Of a stretch of 64,000 bases of DNA, positions 47,454 to 55,722 are shown one piece after another. This DNA comes from Lactobacillus sp. ESL0700. GTDB lineage: Bacteria; Bacillota; Bacilli; Lactobacillales; Lactobacillaceae. Under the pieces are notes generated by a model. The model was not told where the DNA came from. It did not search any database and saw nothing but the letters and a program-made list of their open reading frames with translations. The translations under genes were made by a program, and so were the position numbers. The stretch is from NCBI RefSeq assembly GCF_029392095.1, contig NZ_CP113930.1, positions 620,001-684,000 on the forward strand. Reading direction: 5' to 3'. Each line of letters starts with the position of its first letter. The stretch's first letter is position 1.

Positions 47454-47551
47454 ATAAACAAAAAAGAAGCCCTACTTGCAATAGGACTTCTTAACATGAG
47501 TTTCCGCTCAAAAGCGGTGACTTTACGAATTTTTTTCAAAAACCGCTAGAG
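47454..47551 (+). ncRNA. candidate type I antitoxin RNA, 3' end cut by an IS element
   Basis: The transcript would begin near 47454. It folds a stem AAGAAG-CC / GG-CTTCTT with TACTTGCAATA in the loop, then a second stem CCGCT / AGCGG, and reaches the left arm of a terminator (47538-47549). The loop part CAATAGG is complementary to CCTATTG, which overlaps the TTG start of the convergent toxin-like gene. That layout of two convergent RNAs meeting at one terminator resembles the fst/par type I family. The IS has removed the right arm. Assignment is by structure only. Confidence 0.5.
47538..47551. terminator. left arm of a split bidirectional terminator
   Basis: AAAAACCGCTAG pairs with CTAGGCGGTTTTT at 49038-49050 (one bulged base). 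The IS and one copy of its target duplication lie between the arms. Confidence 0.65.
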
Positions 47552-47588
47552 TGATCTGAACCCTAAAATTAGGACAGATTATTAAATT

Positions 47589-48983
47589 TTAACTTAGGAC
47601 TAGCTCCCGATATTTTATCGGGGCTAGTCCTTTTAATTTTATTTTGATTCTTTCGTTATTGTAGTAGTCGATATATTCTCTGATTGCTTGTTCTAATTCA
47701 GTTAGACTCTTAAAATTCTTTTCGAAGCCATAAAACATTTCTCGCTTTAAGATGCCAAAGAAGCCTTCCATTAATCCATCATCTAAGGAATTACCCTTAC
47801 GTGACATTGATTGCTCAACACCATGATTCTTAAGCCATGCTTGAAATGACGCGTGCTGATACTGCCAGCCTTGATCGGTATGAAAGACTAAGCCATTTAA
47901 TGCTGGATGTTTCTGCCAAGCTAACTTTAACATGTCCATTGTTTGCTTTAAATTAGGACTGCGGGAAATCGTGTAAGAAATAATTTCCTGCGTGCAGCCG
48001 TCAATAATTGGCGACAAGTATGTTTTTTGACCATTAAGGTTGAACTCAGTAACATCGGAATACCACTTGTGATCAGGTAAAATAGCGCTAAAATTACGCC
48101 GAATTAAATCAGGCTTTATTGGACCTTGAGTTCCACGGTAACTGTTGTACTTCCGCCAACCTTTGATTCTAATGCCATATAATTTCATTTTAGTCATTAA
48201 TCTTTGAATCTTTTTATGATTGACTTTAATACCTAAATTTTGAATTGTTTGCGCAATACGGCGATAGCCATAACGATGTTTGTTATCTTCATATATTTTG
48301 CGTATTAGAGTCATTAACGGTTGATTCTTAGTATCTTTATCTTTCTTATTAATCGTGTAGTAATAATTACTGCGTGACATGTGCGGCAGATCAGGATTGG
48401 TATTAATAGTTTCAAGAATAAAAGTTACACTGACTTTAAGTTCACGTCTTAGCTGGGTAACTGCCGCAGCTATTTCTTCGGCTTTTGGTTCTTGTTCCTT
48501 TGGTTGACTAAGACGTGCAATTTTTTTACAAATTCGTTTTCGACAGTAAGTTTCAAGTTCTGTTCTTGTAAGTCCTTGACCTGTTGTTTGAGACGATGAT
48601 TTTCCTGCTTGATCAGCTTGTCTTTGGCGTTCATGTTTAGGGCGTCCTTTCGGTTTAATAACGACATTATACCCGTTTTCTTTGTAAGAGCGTACCCAAT
48701 TGGTTAACGTACTAGGAGCTTTTAATCCTAATTCAACAGAAACTCCATAAATGGCTTCCTGATTAACAATAATTCGCTTGATAGCCTGCTCTTTAAATTC
48801 AAGCGAGTAATGAGCATGAGGTTGGTCTAAGATTTTAAAGCCATGCGTTTTAATTAAAGCAATTAAATAGGTGATACCTTTTTTATTAACCCCATATTTG
48901 TCACTTAGCTTTTTTGAACCAATATGATTATTTTTCCATAAATTATAAATATCTATTTTGTCTTGTTTAGATAATTTAGCCAT
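47589..48983 (-). CDS. IS3-family transposase, orfA and orfB joined by a frame-altering indel
   Basis: A single 464-residue frame. Residues 1-116 are a normal OrfA DNA-binding part with two helix-turn-helix units. Residues of about 117-152 (from HERQRQADQ) are out of frame. From KKIARLSQP on it is OrfB with the DDE triad in SDVTEF, HTDQGWQYQ and LMEGFFGILK. The missing OrfA leucine zipper is encoded in the adjacent frame (48470-48667), ending at the A AAA AAA slip site. So an indel near 48633-48638 has fused the two halves and bypassed the programmed -1 shift. Activity without the zipper is doubtful. Confidence 0.82.
   Translation of the reverse strand: MAKLSKQDKIDIYNLWKNNHIGSKKLSDKYGVNKKGITYLIALIKTHGFKILDQPHAHYSLEFKEQAIKRIIVNQEAIYGVSVELGLKAPSTLTNWVRSYKENGYNVVIKPKGRPKHERQRQADQAGKSSSQTTGQGLTRTELETYCRKRICKKIARLSQPKEQEPKAEEIAAAVTQLRRELKVSVTFILETINTNPDLPHMSRSNYYYTINKKDKDTKNQPLMTLIRKIYEDNKHRYGYRRIAQTIQNLGIKVNHKKIQRLMTKMKLYGIRIKGWRKYNSYRGTQGPIKPDLIRRNFSAILPDHKWYSDVTEFNLNGQKTYLSPIIDGCTQEIISYTISRSPNLKQTMDMLKLAWQKHPALNGLVFHTDQGWQYQHASFQAWLKNHGVEQSMSRKGNSLDDGLMEGFFGILKREMFYGFEKNFKSLTELEQAIREYIDYYNNERIKIKLKGLAPIKYRELVLS
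48521..48527 (-). promoter_or_regulatory. programmed -1 frameshift site of the IS3 element
   Basis: On the minus strand GTA AAA AAA TTG contains the heptamer A AAA AAA. Slipping back one base from the zipper frame leads exactly into OrfB (KKIARLSQP). Confidence 0.75.
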
Positions 48984-49032
48984 AGTAAAATCCCGAAATT
49001 AGTTTGTTCTAATTTCGGGGTTCATATCAGAG

Positions 49033-49053
49033 GTCAAGCTAGGCGGTTTTTTT
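49033..49053. terminator. right arm of the split bidirectional terminator
   Basis: CTAGGCGG followed by T7 on the plus strand. On the minus strand it overlaps the stop codon of the toxin-like gene. With the IS removed, the two arms form a stem of about 12 bp with an 8-nt loop. Confidence 0.65.
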
Positions 49054-49206
49054 GTGCTTGAATTTTTTCCAAGCCGCAATACAAAGCCTTAACTTTTTCG
49101 GCGTTTTTGCAGCATTATCTAACAAACTATTAAATAGCTTAATAATCCGATTAGTTAGCCATAAAAGCACCATAAGCCAAGCAAAGATTGCAATAACAGC
49201 ATCCAA
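49039..49206 (-). CDS. candidate type I toxin, small hydrophobic peptide
   Basis: A 55-residue peptide starting at TTG with one membrane helix (AVIAIFAWLMVLLWL, residues 3-17) and a strongly basic C-terminus (KTPKKLRLCIAAWKKFKHKKTA, residues 34-55, carrying 10 Lys/Arg). Such a shape is typical of membrane-acting type I toxins. GGAAGG lies about 17 nt upstream, farther than usual, so translation may be weak or the start wrong. The stop overlaps the terminator arm. It has no relation I recognise to named Fst peptides. The upstream leader of about 115 nt also holds a 5-codon ATG frame. Confidence 0.5.
   Translation of the reverse strand: MDAVIAIFAWLMVLLWLTNRIIKLFNSLLDNAAKTPKKLRLCIAAWKKFKHKKTA
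49106..49141 (+). repeat. right copy of the degenerate 36-bp direct repeat
   Basis: Partner of 47390-47425 with 27 of 36 identical positions. It lies inside the toxin-like coding region. Confidence 0.6.
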
Positions 49207-49327
49207 TAGGGTACTGGACTAATACCTTCCCTTAAAATTTTGCAGTTATAGCTTTTTACACCATATGCATCATCTCCCAGTCGAGAAATTAGTCACCGCA
49301 TTTCTAGCTTCTACTCATGTTGAATTA

Positions 49328-49333
49328 ATTATA
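49328..49333 (-). promoter_or_regulatory. -10 element of the toxin-like transcript
   Basis: Minus strand TGCTATAAT, an extended -10 like that of the convergent small RNA. The RNA would begin close to AACATGAGT. That motif and GCGGTGACT occur in the same order in the convergent RNA (47502-47510 and 47525-47531). Confidence 0.55.
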
Positions 49334-49375
49334 GCAAAATAAAACTAGAATTACTTTATTAAAAATAAATATAAT

Positions 49376-49849
49376 TTACCCTTTTAACAGATCAGTATGG
49401 CTACTTTTGTATTTTTTCTGACAATCAGGACAGAGACCAAAAATTTCTAAATGACTGGCTGAGGTCACAAAGCCAGTTTGTTTTTCGGCCTCACGCCGCA
49501 TTTGGTCTTCAATTGCGCGAAAGTCGGGATAAAAAACATCAGCGATTTTACCGCAATTAGTACAGATAATATGAAAGTGTGGTTTAACAAAGTAATCGTA
49601 GTGCGACGAGTTATCACCGTTTTTAATTTCAATCACAATGCCGGCTTCCACCAGTTTCTTTAAGGTATTGTAGATCGTTGCCCGATAAGTTGGGATCACA
49701 TCACTGCTAACTGCTTGATAAATCGTTGCCGCTGTTGGGTGATTATGGTGTGACATCAAATATGTTAAAATTTTCAATCGCGGATGTGTGACTTTTAAGT
49801 GGTACTGTCGCAGTAATTGCTCTGCCTCATTGGTTTGTTCTGCGGTCAA
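49376..49849 (-). CDS. perR: Fur-family repressor, PerR-like
   Basis: A 157-residue metal-dependent repressor. The winged helix occupies about 15-85, and the dimer domain has a four-Cys zinc site (CTNCG and CPDCQ). The metal ligands suit PerR: HHNH (near residue 36), GDNSSHYD and PHFHIIC. PerR senses peroxide through oxidation of Fe-bound histidines, but Fur or Zur members look similar, so the name is tentative. It uses TTG 49849 with GAGGGAG upstream at a somewhat long distance. No catalase or ferritin gene is adjacent. Confidence 0.78.
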   Translation of the reverse strand: MTAEQTNEAEQLLRQYHLKVTHPRLKILTYLMSHHNHPTAATIYQAVSSDVIPTYRATIYNTLKKLVEAGIVIEIKNGDNSSHYDYFVKPHFHIICTNCGKIADVFYPDFRAIEDQMRREAEKQTGFVTSASHLEIFGLCPDCQKKYKSSHTDLLKG

Positions 49850-49901
49850 AGATAATCATCTCCCTCATCTTTTTGTCTTTAGTGTATCATTTTTTGCTAA
49901 T

Positions 49902-49927
49902 AAAAAACCGCCCAAAAAGGGCGGCGA
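49902..49927 (-). terminator. terminator after the amino-acid permease
   Basis: Minus strand CCGCCC-TTTTT-GGGCGG followed by T6. Confidence 0.88.
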
Positions 49928-49944
49928 GATAATTTTACTATAAG

Positions 49945-51381
49945 TTACATTTTGGCATCTTGATGGCGCTTGATTGTCGGTAAGATTAAACCAAGAAGGA
50001 ATAGGACAATTGGCGTTGCAATATTTAATGTCAATGTAAATGGATCAGGTGAGTACATTCCCAAGATACAACATGCAGTTGTAACGGCAAAGCACCAGAT
50101 ACCAGCTGTAAATGCTAGACCTTGGTGAGTTGTCATTTGGTAAGTACTGTCAGTAATAAATTTCTTATATTGTTTACGTAATGCCACGTAAGCGACAAAG
50201 ACCCACAGGTAACGAACGGGCATGATAATTGAATTTAACTTAACTAGTTGAGCCATTACAGCTTGAGCATTTGGCATCAAGGCTTGCAGGACAATTAGAC
50301 CACCAGATAAGATAACAATTAACCAGATACCGTTGATATAGGCACCGTGCTTATTTAACTTGAGTAATTTATTAGGGATGAAGTCTTTTGCTTCTTTACT
50401 TCCTAAGAGCATTCTCAATGGCGCATCGATACTGATAACTAAAGTTGAAAACTGCCCGATAACATTGCACCAAGCATAAATATACATGAACAAACCACCG
50501 ACGTGATAGTATTGTCCCAGCTTGTTAAAGGCCATGTAAGGACCATTAGAAATGTATTCGTTTAGATGGCTGCTGACGATTTTAGGATCGAACATCATTG
50601 CCATCGCAATAGTACCCAAAATTGCTGAGACCATAACCATTACAGCTAGCCCAATCATTGCTTTTGGAAAGTTCCTCGATGGGTCCTTTAAGTTGTTAAC
50701 GTATGGTGAAATTTTCTCAGCACCACCAACGGCGAAAACTAGAATTGATAACGAGGTGAAATATTTCATGTTGAATGTTGGCATGAAATTCTTCCAGTTC
50801 CAGTTAATGTTGAGGTAGCCGGCATGCGGATTAATCACGGGTGCTGCAAACATCATGATGATAAATAAAATTGACATCACAAACATTGAAGTACCAGCGA
50901 TTGTTGAGAGGGTCTTGATGACCGGCACGCCGCGGCTGGCAACCCAGCAGAAGAACAGAAAGACTGCGAGTGTGGCAAGCTGCGTCCAAGCTGTTGGCAC
51001 ACTGTCGTACCAGTTGGTATTGCCGAAGATACCCCAAGCCATTCCTCTTAGGCCACCCGTACCTTTACTAGAAATATAAACGATGTGGACAGCCCAAAAG
51101 GTCCAGCCAGCATAGTAGGCCCATTTTGGTCCCATTGTTGCGTTAACCCAGGAGGCAACACCACCCTCAGAATCTTTGAAAACGGAACCGAGTTCACCAA
51201 CCATCAAGGCATAGGGAATAAAGAATAGCAGGAAGATCATAATCCAGCTAAAGATAACGTGGGTTCCATCGAAGTAGACAAAGCCGTTAACAACGTTCCC
51301 GAAGCTCCAAACGATGGAGAAGGCCATTGTTGCTAAGGTTGTCCACAACATTTTCTTGGAATTATCGTGTGTTTCAGTCAT
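49945..51381 (-). CDS. amino acid permease (APC superfamily)
   Basis: A 478-residue transporter with about twelve helices. N-terminal segments include FSIVWSFGNVVNGFVYF and MVGELGSVFKDSEGGVASWV, matching amino-acid/polyamine/organocation permeases of the glutamate-GABA antiporter or YfnA-like branch. The substrate is not clear from sequence. The upstream 14 codons are not needed: AAAGGAGA lies 9 nt before the ATG at 51381. It is monocistronic with its own terminator. Confidence 0.85.
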   Translation of the reverse strand: MTETHDNSKKMLWTTLATMAFSIVWSFGNVVNGFVYFDGTHVIFSWIMIFLLFFIPYALMVGELGSVFKDSEGGVASWVNATMGPKWAYYAGWTFWAVHIVYISSKGTGGLRGMAWGIFGNTNWYDSVPTAWTQLATLAVFLFFCWVASRGVPVIKTLSTIAGTSMFVMSILFIIMMFAAPVINPHAGYLNINWNWKNFMPTFNMKYFTSLSILVFAVGGAEKISPYVNNLKDPSRNFPKAMIGLAVMVMVSAILGTIAMAMMFDPKIVSSHLNEYISNGPYMAFNKLGQYYHVGGLFMYIYAWCNVIGQFSTLVISIDAPLRMLLGSKEAKDFIPNKLLKLNKHGAYINGIWLIVILSGGLIVLQALMPNAQAVMAQLVKLNSIIMPVRYLWVFVAYVALRKQYKKFITDSTYQMTTHQGLAFTAGIWCFAVTTACCILGMYSPDPFTLTLNIATPIVLFLLGLILPTIKRHQDAKM

Positions 51382-51573
51382 GAAATAATATTCTCCTTTC
51401 AGATAATTATTAATATTGTACACTAGGCTAACTTAAAAAGCTCTCATTTTTCACAAGTTAACAAGTGCGTCATAGCTTTTTCTTGAAAAATTATATAACG
51501 CAGGTAACTATTGCAGAGGACTTATAATTGTGCAAAACTATCTTTATATTGTTAATTAGAGAGTAGGAGCACT

Positions 51574-53100
51574 ATGAAAAAGAGACAAGTTGGGAAAAGT
51601 TTACTTACTAGTGCAATTATTGCAACTAGCTTATTTGCATGTGGTAATTATCGCTCGGTAACCGCCAAAAGTTACAAAAAAGCGGTGACGAAAGTTGCGG
51701 GGAGTGGCAACTACACGATTTATCATCATGCTTCCAAAAAGGGACCAGCTGGTGCATTTACCTCAACTAAGTATTTTAAACATGCCAATTTGCAGGCAAA
51801 AAAGTCAGTAGCAACTAAAAAGGGTAAGTTTTGGCAAATTATTGTTGACGGTCGCACTGTCGGTTGGGTCAACCAGAACTTTTTTGCTAGAAACAAGATT
51901 GCAGTTGCTAAAAAAGTTAGCTTGGTTGAAAACAGCAATTATGAGTTTGAAACGCGGGATGCGATCAGCGTGGCGGCAGACAGCCAGGGAACAGCAATTA
52001 ATCCTAGCAAGGTTAAGGCTTCACCAGCTAAAATTGATACGAGTAAGCCAGGAACAACCACCGTTCATTTTCAATATGGCAGTGCCAAGGCTAGCGTCGA
52101 TGTCACAGTGCGTGATGATTCAGATGAAGGGGTTGCACACGCTGACCAAACGCCGCAGAGTGGGCCAACGGCAGTGTCAACTTGGAAGGGTAGTTCTAAG
52201 TCGTCATCACGCAATTGGAATGCCAAGCACCATTATGGCTTTGAAACAAAGTCGAACACGTTTAAGGCCGGGAATTTAACGCTGAGGACCCAGCTTTACC
52301 AACCGCGTTTTGTCAGTTTGGACTACAATAAGGCAGCAGATAAGATGGGACAAGTAGGGGTAATTCCTGAAGGAATTACTGTCAAAGGCAATAACTTTAC
52401 GGTTGCAGTTTTCAATAATAGCAGTGATTTAAAAGGACATTTAGTGTCTTATGATTTAGATCATATTAATAAATACCGCGCGCAAAATTTGCCTGGATTA
52501 GGCTGGTCAACTTTTAAAAAGTACGCAGCACGTATTAAGGTTAGTCCTTACATTAAATTGGGTCATGGTCAATCACTGGGGTCTTCCAGTAAGTACCTTT
52601 ATGTGATGGCAAATAACAACAAGGCAGGTAACTCGAAAGCTTCCGAAGAAATTTTGCAAATTCGCAAGTCAGATATGAAGATTAATCAGATTTGGTCATT
52701 CAAAATTTGGAACGGCTCATCAGCTCGTTACATTCATAATGCAACTTTTAACGGTGACAACACAATGTATTGCTTGTTCCACAATGCAAGTAACGGCCGC
52801 TATGAATACTGGAAGGTAACTAGAAGCGGCGACACTTGGACACCAGTTGAAGTTGGTGCAACGCAAAGCAACTTTATTGGCAATGGTTCACCGGTTCAAG
52901 GCTTTACCTATGATAGTGGACGTCAGCAATTCTATATTGGCTTTAACGATTACCTGTTCCGCGTTGGTGAAGATGGAACTTATAAGGGCAAAAACCATTT
53001 GCATGTTAAACGGGAAATTGAAGGCTTGTCGGTTTCCGGAAGCAAGCTTTACGTTGAATTTGCGCAACGTGGCGAGTTAACGGTTGGAAAAGCAAAATAA
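51574..53100 (+). CDS. secreted protein with GW/SH3-like module, paralogue 2
   Basis: A 508-residue exported relative of the protein at 45606-47354. It lacks the acidic linker. After the signal region come an SH3/GW-like unit (about 38-110, with WQIIVDGRTVGWVNQNFF), an Ig-like strand domain and the large C-terminal propeller-like domain (QIRKSDMKINQIWSFKIW, FTYDSGRQQFYIGFND). The signal can be read two ways: LFAC near residue 23 fits a lipobox, while VTA-KS fits signal peptidase I. GTAGGAG lies before the ATG. A terminator follows. Function is unknown; adhesion or wall binding is the likely theme. Confidence 0.75.
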   Translation: MKKRQVGKSLLTSAIIATSLFACGNYRSVTAKSYKKAVTKVAGSGNYTIYHHASKKGPAGAFTSTKYFKHANLQAKKSVATKKGKFWQIIVDGRTVGWVNQNFFARNKIAVAKKVSLVENSNYEFETRDAISVAADSQGTAINPSKVKASPAKIDTSKPGTTTVHFQYGSAKASVDVTVRDDSDEGVAHADQTPQSGPTAVSTWKGSSKSSSRNWNAKHHYGFETKSNTFKAGNLTLRTQLYQPRFVSLDYNKAADKMGQVGVIPEGITVKGNNFTVAVFNNSSDLKGHLVSYDLDHINKYRAQNLPGLGWSTFKKYAARIKVSPYIKLGHGQSLGSSSKYLYVMANNNKAGNSKASEEILQIRKSDMKINQIWSFKIWNGSSARYIHNATFNGDNTMYCLFHNASNGRYEYWKVTRSGDTWTPVEVGATQSNFIGNGSPVQGFTYDSGRQQFYIGFNDYLFRVGEDGTYKGKNHLHVKREIEGLSVSGSKLYVEFAQRGELTVGKAK

Positions 53101-53107
53101 ACAAATG

Positions 53108-53140
53108 AAAAAAAGCAGCTTCATTACGAAGCTGCTTTTT
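53108..53140 (+). terminator. terminator after secreted paralogue 2
   Basis: Stem AAAAAGCAGCTTC / GAAGCTGCTTTTT with loop ATTAC. Confidence 0.92.
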
Positions 53141-53144
53141 AGTA

Positions 53145-53216
53145 TGGGTCCCCTGAGAGTCGAACTCAGATTTTAAGAACCGGAATCTTACGTGCGATCC
53201 ATTACACTAAGGACCC
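53145..53216 (-). tRNA. tRNA-Arg (anticodon CCG)
   Basis: A full cloverleaf on the minus strand: acceptor GGGTCCT / GGGACCC with discriminator A, anticodon stem TAAGA / TCTTA with loop TTCCGGT (anticodon CCG, reading CGG), and T arm CTGAG-TTCGACT-CTCAG. CCA is not fully encoded. TATACT lies about 15 nt upstream of the 5' end on the minus strand. CGG-reading tRNA is a single-codon isoacceptor. Confidence 0.93.
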
Positions 53217-53345
53217 AATTAGCACAACAACAAGTATACCAGAAAGTAAGAAAAAATAAAAATATTTTTGCAAAAATTCGTCAAAAAGTTATTCTGCCGG
53301 TCTAAATTCTTGTATTTTATGTCAATTTAATAATTAATATTTCAC

Positions 53346-53374
53346 TTGAATTATTTTCAAAGCATTGTTATACT
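53346..53374 (+). promoter_or_regulatory. promoter of the cggR-gap operon
   Basis: TTGAAT (53346-53351), a 17-nt spacer and TATACT (53369-53374). Confidence 0.75.
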
Positions 53375-53446
53375 GTAAGTGTCGATTGAGGAATAGCAGA
53401 TTTAATGTTTAACAAGTCTATATTTCTCTTATATTTTTAAGCAATC

Positions 53447-53486
53447 TGGGACAGTAAGTGACACATATTGGGTCACAATTGTCCCA
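53447..53486. promoter_or_regulatory. CggR operator
   Basis: Outer inverted repeat TGGGACA / TGTCCCA and inner GTGAC / GTCAC. This fits the GGGAC/GTCCC half-sites of Bacillus CggR operators. It sits between the promoter and cggR, so binding would block elongation into the operon. Confidence 0.75.
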
Positions 53487-53505
53487 GCAGGAAGGAGCGA
53501 AGGTA

Positions 53506-54537
53506 ATGTACTCGGAATTCCCGGTGCTTGAAGCTCTCGTTCCTGATATCTTAAAAGTGTTTCGACAGAGGTATCTTGTCCTTGAGCAGATTTCGCTTAA
53601 TGCACCGATTGGTCGCAGGAGCGTAGCGCAAGCTTTAGGACTTTCCGAAAGAAACGTGCGAACAGAAACGGAGTATCTTCGTGATCTTGGTTTGATTGAA
53701 ATCAAGAGTTTTGGCATGTTTATGACGGAAAAAGGCAAGAAGACCTTGCAGGATGCAGCTCCCTTGATTGATCGGCATTTCAATGCCCGCAAGACAGAGA
53801 TTGAGTTAGCGCACAAGTTGGGGATTGAACGGACGATTATTGTTCCGGGCGATAGCGACTTGCAGGAACGAGTTTATGAGCGCATGGGCGAAGAACTTAG
53901 TTCGGCGTTAAATCTGCTTTTGCCGTTGGGCAAGTCAATCATTACCGTTTTAGGTGGTGTTGCTCTTGCAAAGTCTGCGAAGTATTTGTCGAAGAACCTG
54001 AGCGATAATCGGCAGTTGGAATTTGTCCCGGGGCGCGGAGCCTTGGGCGAGAATGTTGCGATTCAAAGTAACACTATTGTTCAAGAAATGGCCGTTAAAA
54101 CCGGCGGTAAGTATAAGACTTTATACTTACCTGAACAAATTTCAACTCAAGCTTACAAGTCACTCATTAGAGAGTCGACCTTTGCTGATGTTTTAGAAGA
54201 CATTGCCAAAAGCGATGTCGTCATTCATGGCATTGGCTTAGCTCACGATATGGCTCGGCGCAGAGGTTACGATTCAATTCGTTTATCCGAATTGCGCGAG
54301 AAAAAGGTGGTCACCGAATGTTTCGGGTGTTTCTTCGATGGCCAAGGAAAGATTGTCGACCGCGTGCAACAGGTTGGCTTGCAGTTCGAGAATCTAAATA
54401 AAATCCCGCACATATTTGCCTTTGCTTGCGGCAGCCGTAAGGCTCAAGCAATCAAAGCTTATATGCCTAATGCTCCTCATCAAACCTGGTTAATTACTGA
54501 TGAAGGAGCCTCAGATAAGATTTTAAAGGGGATTTGA
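53506..54537 (+). CDS. cggR: central glycolytic genes regulator CggR (SorC family)
   Basis: A 343-residue repressor with an N-terminal winged helix-turn-helix (about 30-75, APIGRRSVAQALGLSERNVRTE) and a SorC-type sugar-phosphate-binding domain. Residues TVLGGVALAKSAKYL and the VIHGIGLAHDMARRRGY loop probably bind fructose-1,6-bisphosphate, the inducer known for this family. An earlier in-frame GTG overlaps the operator, so the ATG at 53506, after GAAGGAGCGAAGG, is chosen. It heads the gap-pgk-tpiA operon and likely represses itself. Confidence 0.93.
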   Translation: MYSEFPVLEALVPDILKVFRQRYLVLEQISLNAPIGRRSVAQALGLSERNVRTETEYLRDLGLIEIKSFGMFMTEKGKKTLQDAAPLIDRHFNARKTEIELAHKLGIERTIIVPGDSDLQERVYERMGEELSSALNLLLPLGKSIITVLGGVALAKSAKYLSKNLSDNRQLEFVPGRGALGENVAIQSNTIVQEMAVKTGGKYKTLYLPEQISTQAYKSLIRESTFADVLEDIAKSDVVIHGIGLAHDMARRRGYDSIRLSELREKKVVTECFGCFFDGQGKIVDRVQQVGLQFENLNKIPHIFAFACGSRKAQAIKAYMPNAPHQTWLITDEGASDKILKGI

Positions 54538-54600
54538 GTCTCATTTAAAATAAATTGGTGTTTACAATTCTTACATAGTTCTTAAGGAGGACTTTAGAAT

Positions 54601-55617
54601 ATGACAGTTAAAATTGGTATTAACGGCTTTGGCCGTATCGGTCGTTTAGCATTCCGTCGGATCATGGATTTGGGCGAAAAGTCAAAGGATATTGAAGTTG
54701 TTGCTATTAACGACTTGACTACCCCTGCACTTTTGGCACACTTATTGAAGTATGACTCAACTCATGGTACTTTCAACCACGAAGTTTCAGCAACTGAAGA
54801 CTCAATCGTTGTTGATGGTAAGAAATACCGCGTATACGCTGAACCACAAGCACAAAACATTCCTTGGGTTAAGAACGACGGTGTTGACTTTGTTCTTGAA
54901 TGTACTGGTTTCTACACTAGCAAGGCTAAGTCACAAGCTCACCTTGACGCTGGTGCCAAGAGAGTCTTGATTTCAGCTCCTGCCGGCAACGACTTGAAGA
55001 CTATTGTTTACTCAGTAAACGATGACACTTTGGATGCAAACGACAAGATCGTTTCAGCTGGTTCATGTACTACTAACTCATTGGCTCCAATGGTTGATGC
55101 TTTACAAAAAGAATTTGGCATCAAGGTAGCTACTATGACTACTATTCACGCTTACACTTCAACCCAAATGATTTTGGATGGACCTGTTCGTGGTGGTAAC
55201 TTACGTGCTGCTCGTGCTGCTGCAGCTAACATTATTCCTCACTCAACTGGTGCTGCTAAGGCTATTGGTCTTGTTGTTCCAGAATTGAACGGTAAAGTTA
55301 ACGGTCACGCACAACGTGTTCCAGTTGTTGATGGTTCATTGACTGAATTAGTTTCAATCCTTGACAAGAAAGTTACTGCTGACGAAGTTAACGCAGCTGT
55401 TAAGAAGTACGAAAGTCCTTCATTCGCATACAACGATGACGAAATCGTTTCAAGCGATGTTATCGGTATGACTGCTGGTGCCATTTATGACCCAACTCAA
55501 ACTATGGTAACTACTGCAGGTGACAACCAATTAGTTAAGACTGTTTCATGGTACGACAATGAATACTCATTCACTTGCCAAATGATTCGTACTTTGTTGA
55601 AATTTGCTACTCTTTAA
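54601..55617 (+). CDS. gap: glyceraldehyde-3-phosphate dehydrogenase, type I
   Basis: A 338-residue glycolytic enzyme. The NAD-binding start is [13 protein letters not shown], the catalytic cysteine is Cys156 ([13 protein letters not shown]), and the phosphate-site segment [16 protein letters not shown] is present. Codon choice is strongly biased, as in highly expressed genes. AAGGAGGA lies before the ATG. A hairpin after the gene probably sets the level of the following pgk and tpiA. Confidence 0.97.
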   Translation: MTVKIGINGFGRIGRLAFRRIMDLGEKSKDIEVVAINDLTTPALLAHLLKYDSTHGTFNHEVSATEDSIVVDGKKYRVYAEPQAQNIPWVKNDGVDFVLECTGFYTSKAKSQAHLDAGAKRVLISAPAGNDLKTIVYSVNDDTLDANDKIVSAGSCTTNSLAPMVDALQKEFGIKVATMTTIHAYTSTQMILDGPVRGGNLRAARAAAANIIPHSTGAAKAIGLVVPELNGKVNGHAQRVPVVDGSLTELVSILDKKVTADEVNAAVKKYESPSFAYNDDEIVSSDVIGMTAGAIYDPTQTMVTTAGDNQLVKTVSWYDNEYSFTCQMIRTLLKFATL

Positions 55618-55650
55618 TCATTAATTTTTGATTACTGCTGATAGTAAAAA

Positions 55651-55688
55651 GAGAAGGCGGAGGGAGATTCTTCCTTCCGCCTTTTTTT
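55651..55688 (+). terminator. hairpin between gap and pgk (partial terminator)
   Basis: Stem AAGGCGGAGGGA / TCCTTCCGCCTT and a T7 run. It could stop most transcripts after gap. Confidence 0.82.
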
Positions 55689-55722
55689 GAAAGAAAAATA
55701 ATTGAGTTATCGGAGGATATAG

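Larger units (their letters stand above)
47552..49029 (-). mobile_element. IS3-family insertion sequence (IS150-like), 1,478 bp
   Basis: The ends are imperfect inverted repeats: TGATCTGAACCC at the left and TGATATGAACCC at the right, matching at 24 of the first 30 positions. A 3-bp direct repeat GAG flanks it (47549-47551 and 49030-49032), the usual target duplication for IS150-type elements. It carries one transposase gene on the minus strand. It landed in the loop of a terminator hairpin. Confidence 0.85.

Noticed and set aside
48470..48667. 65-codon minus-strand frame inside the IS
   Set aside because: It is the leucine-zipper part of OrfA displaced by an indel, not a separate gene; it has no ribosome site of its own.
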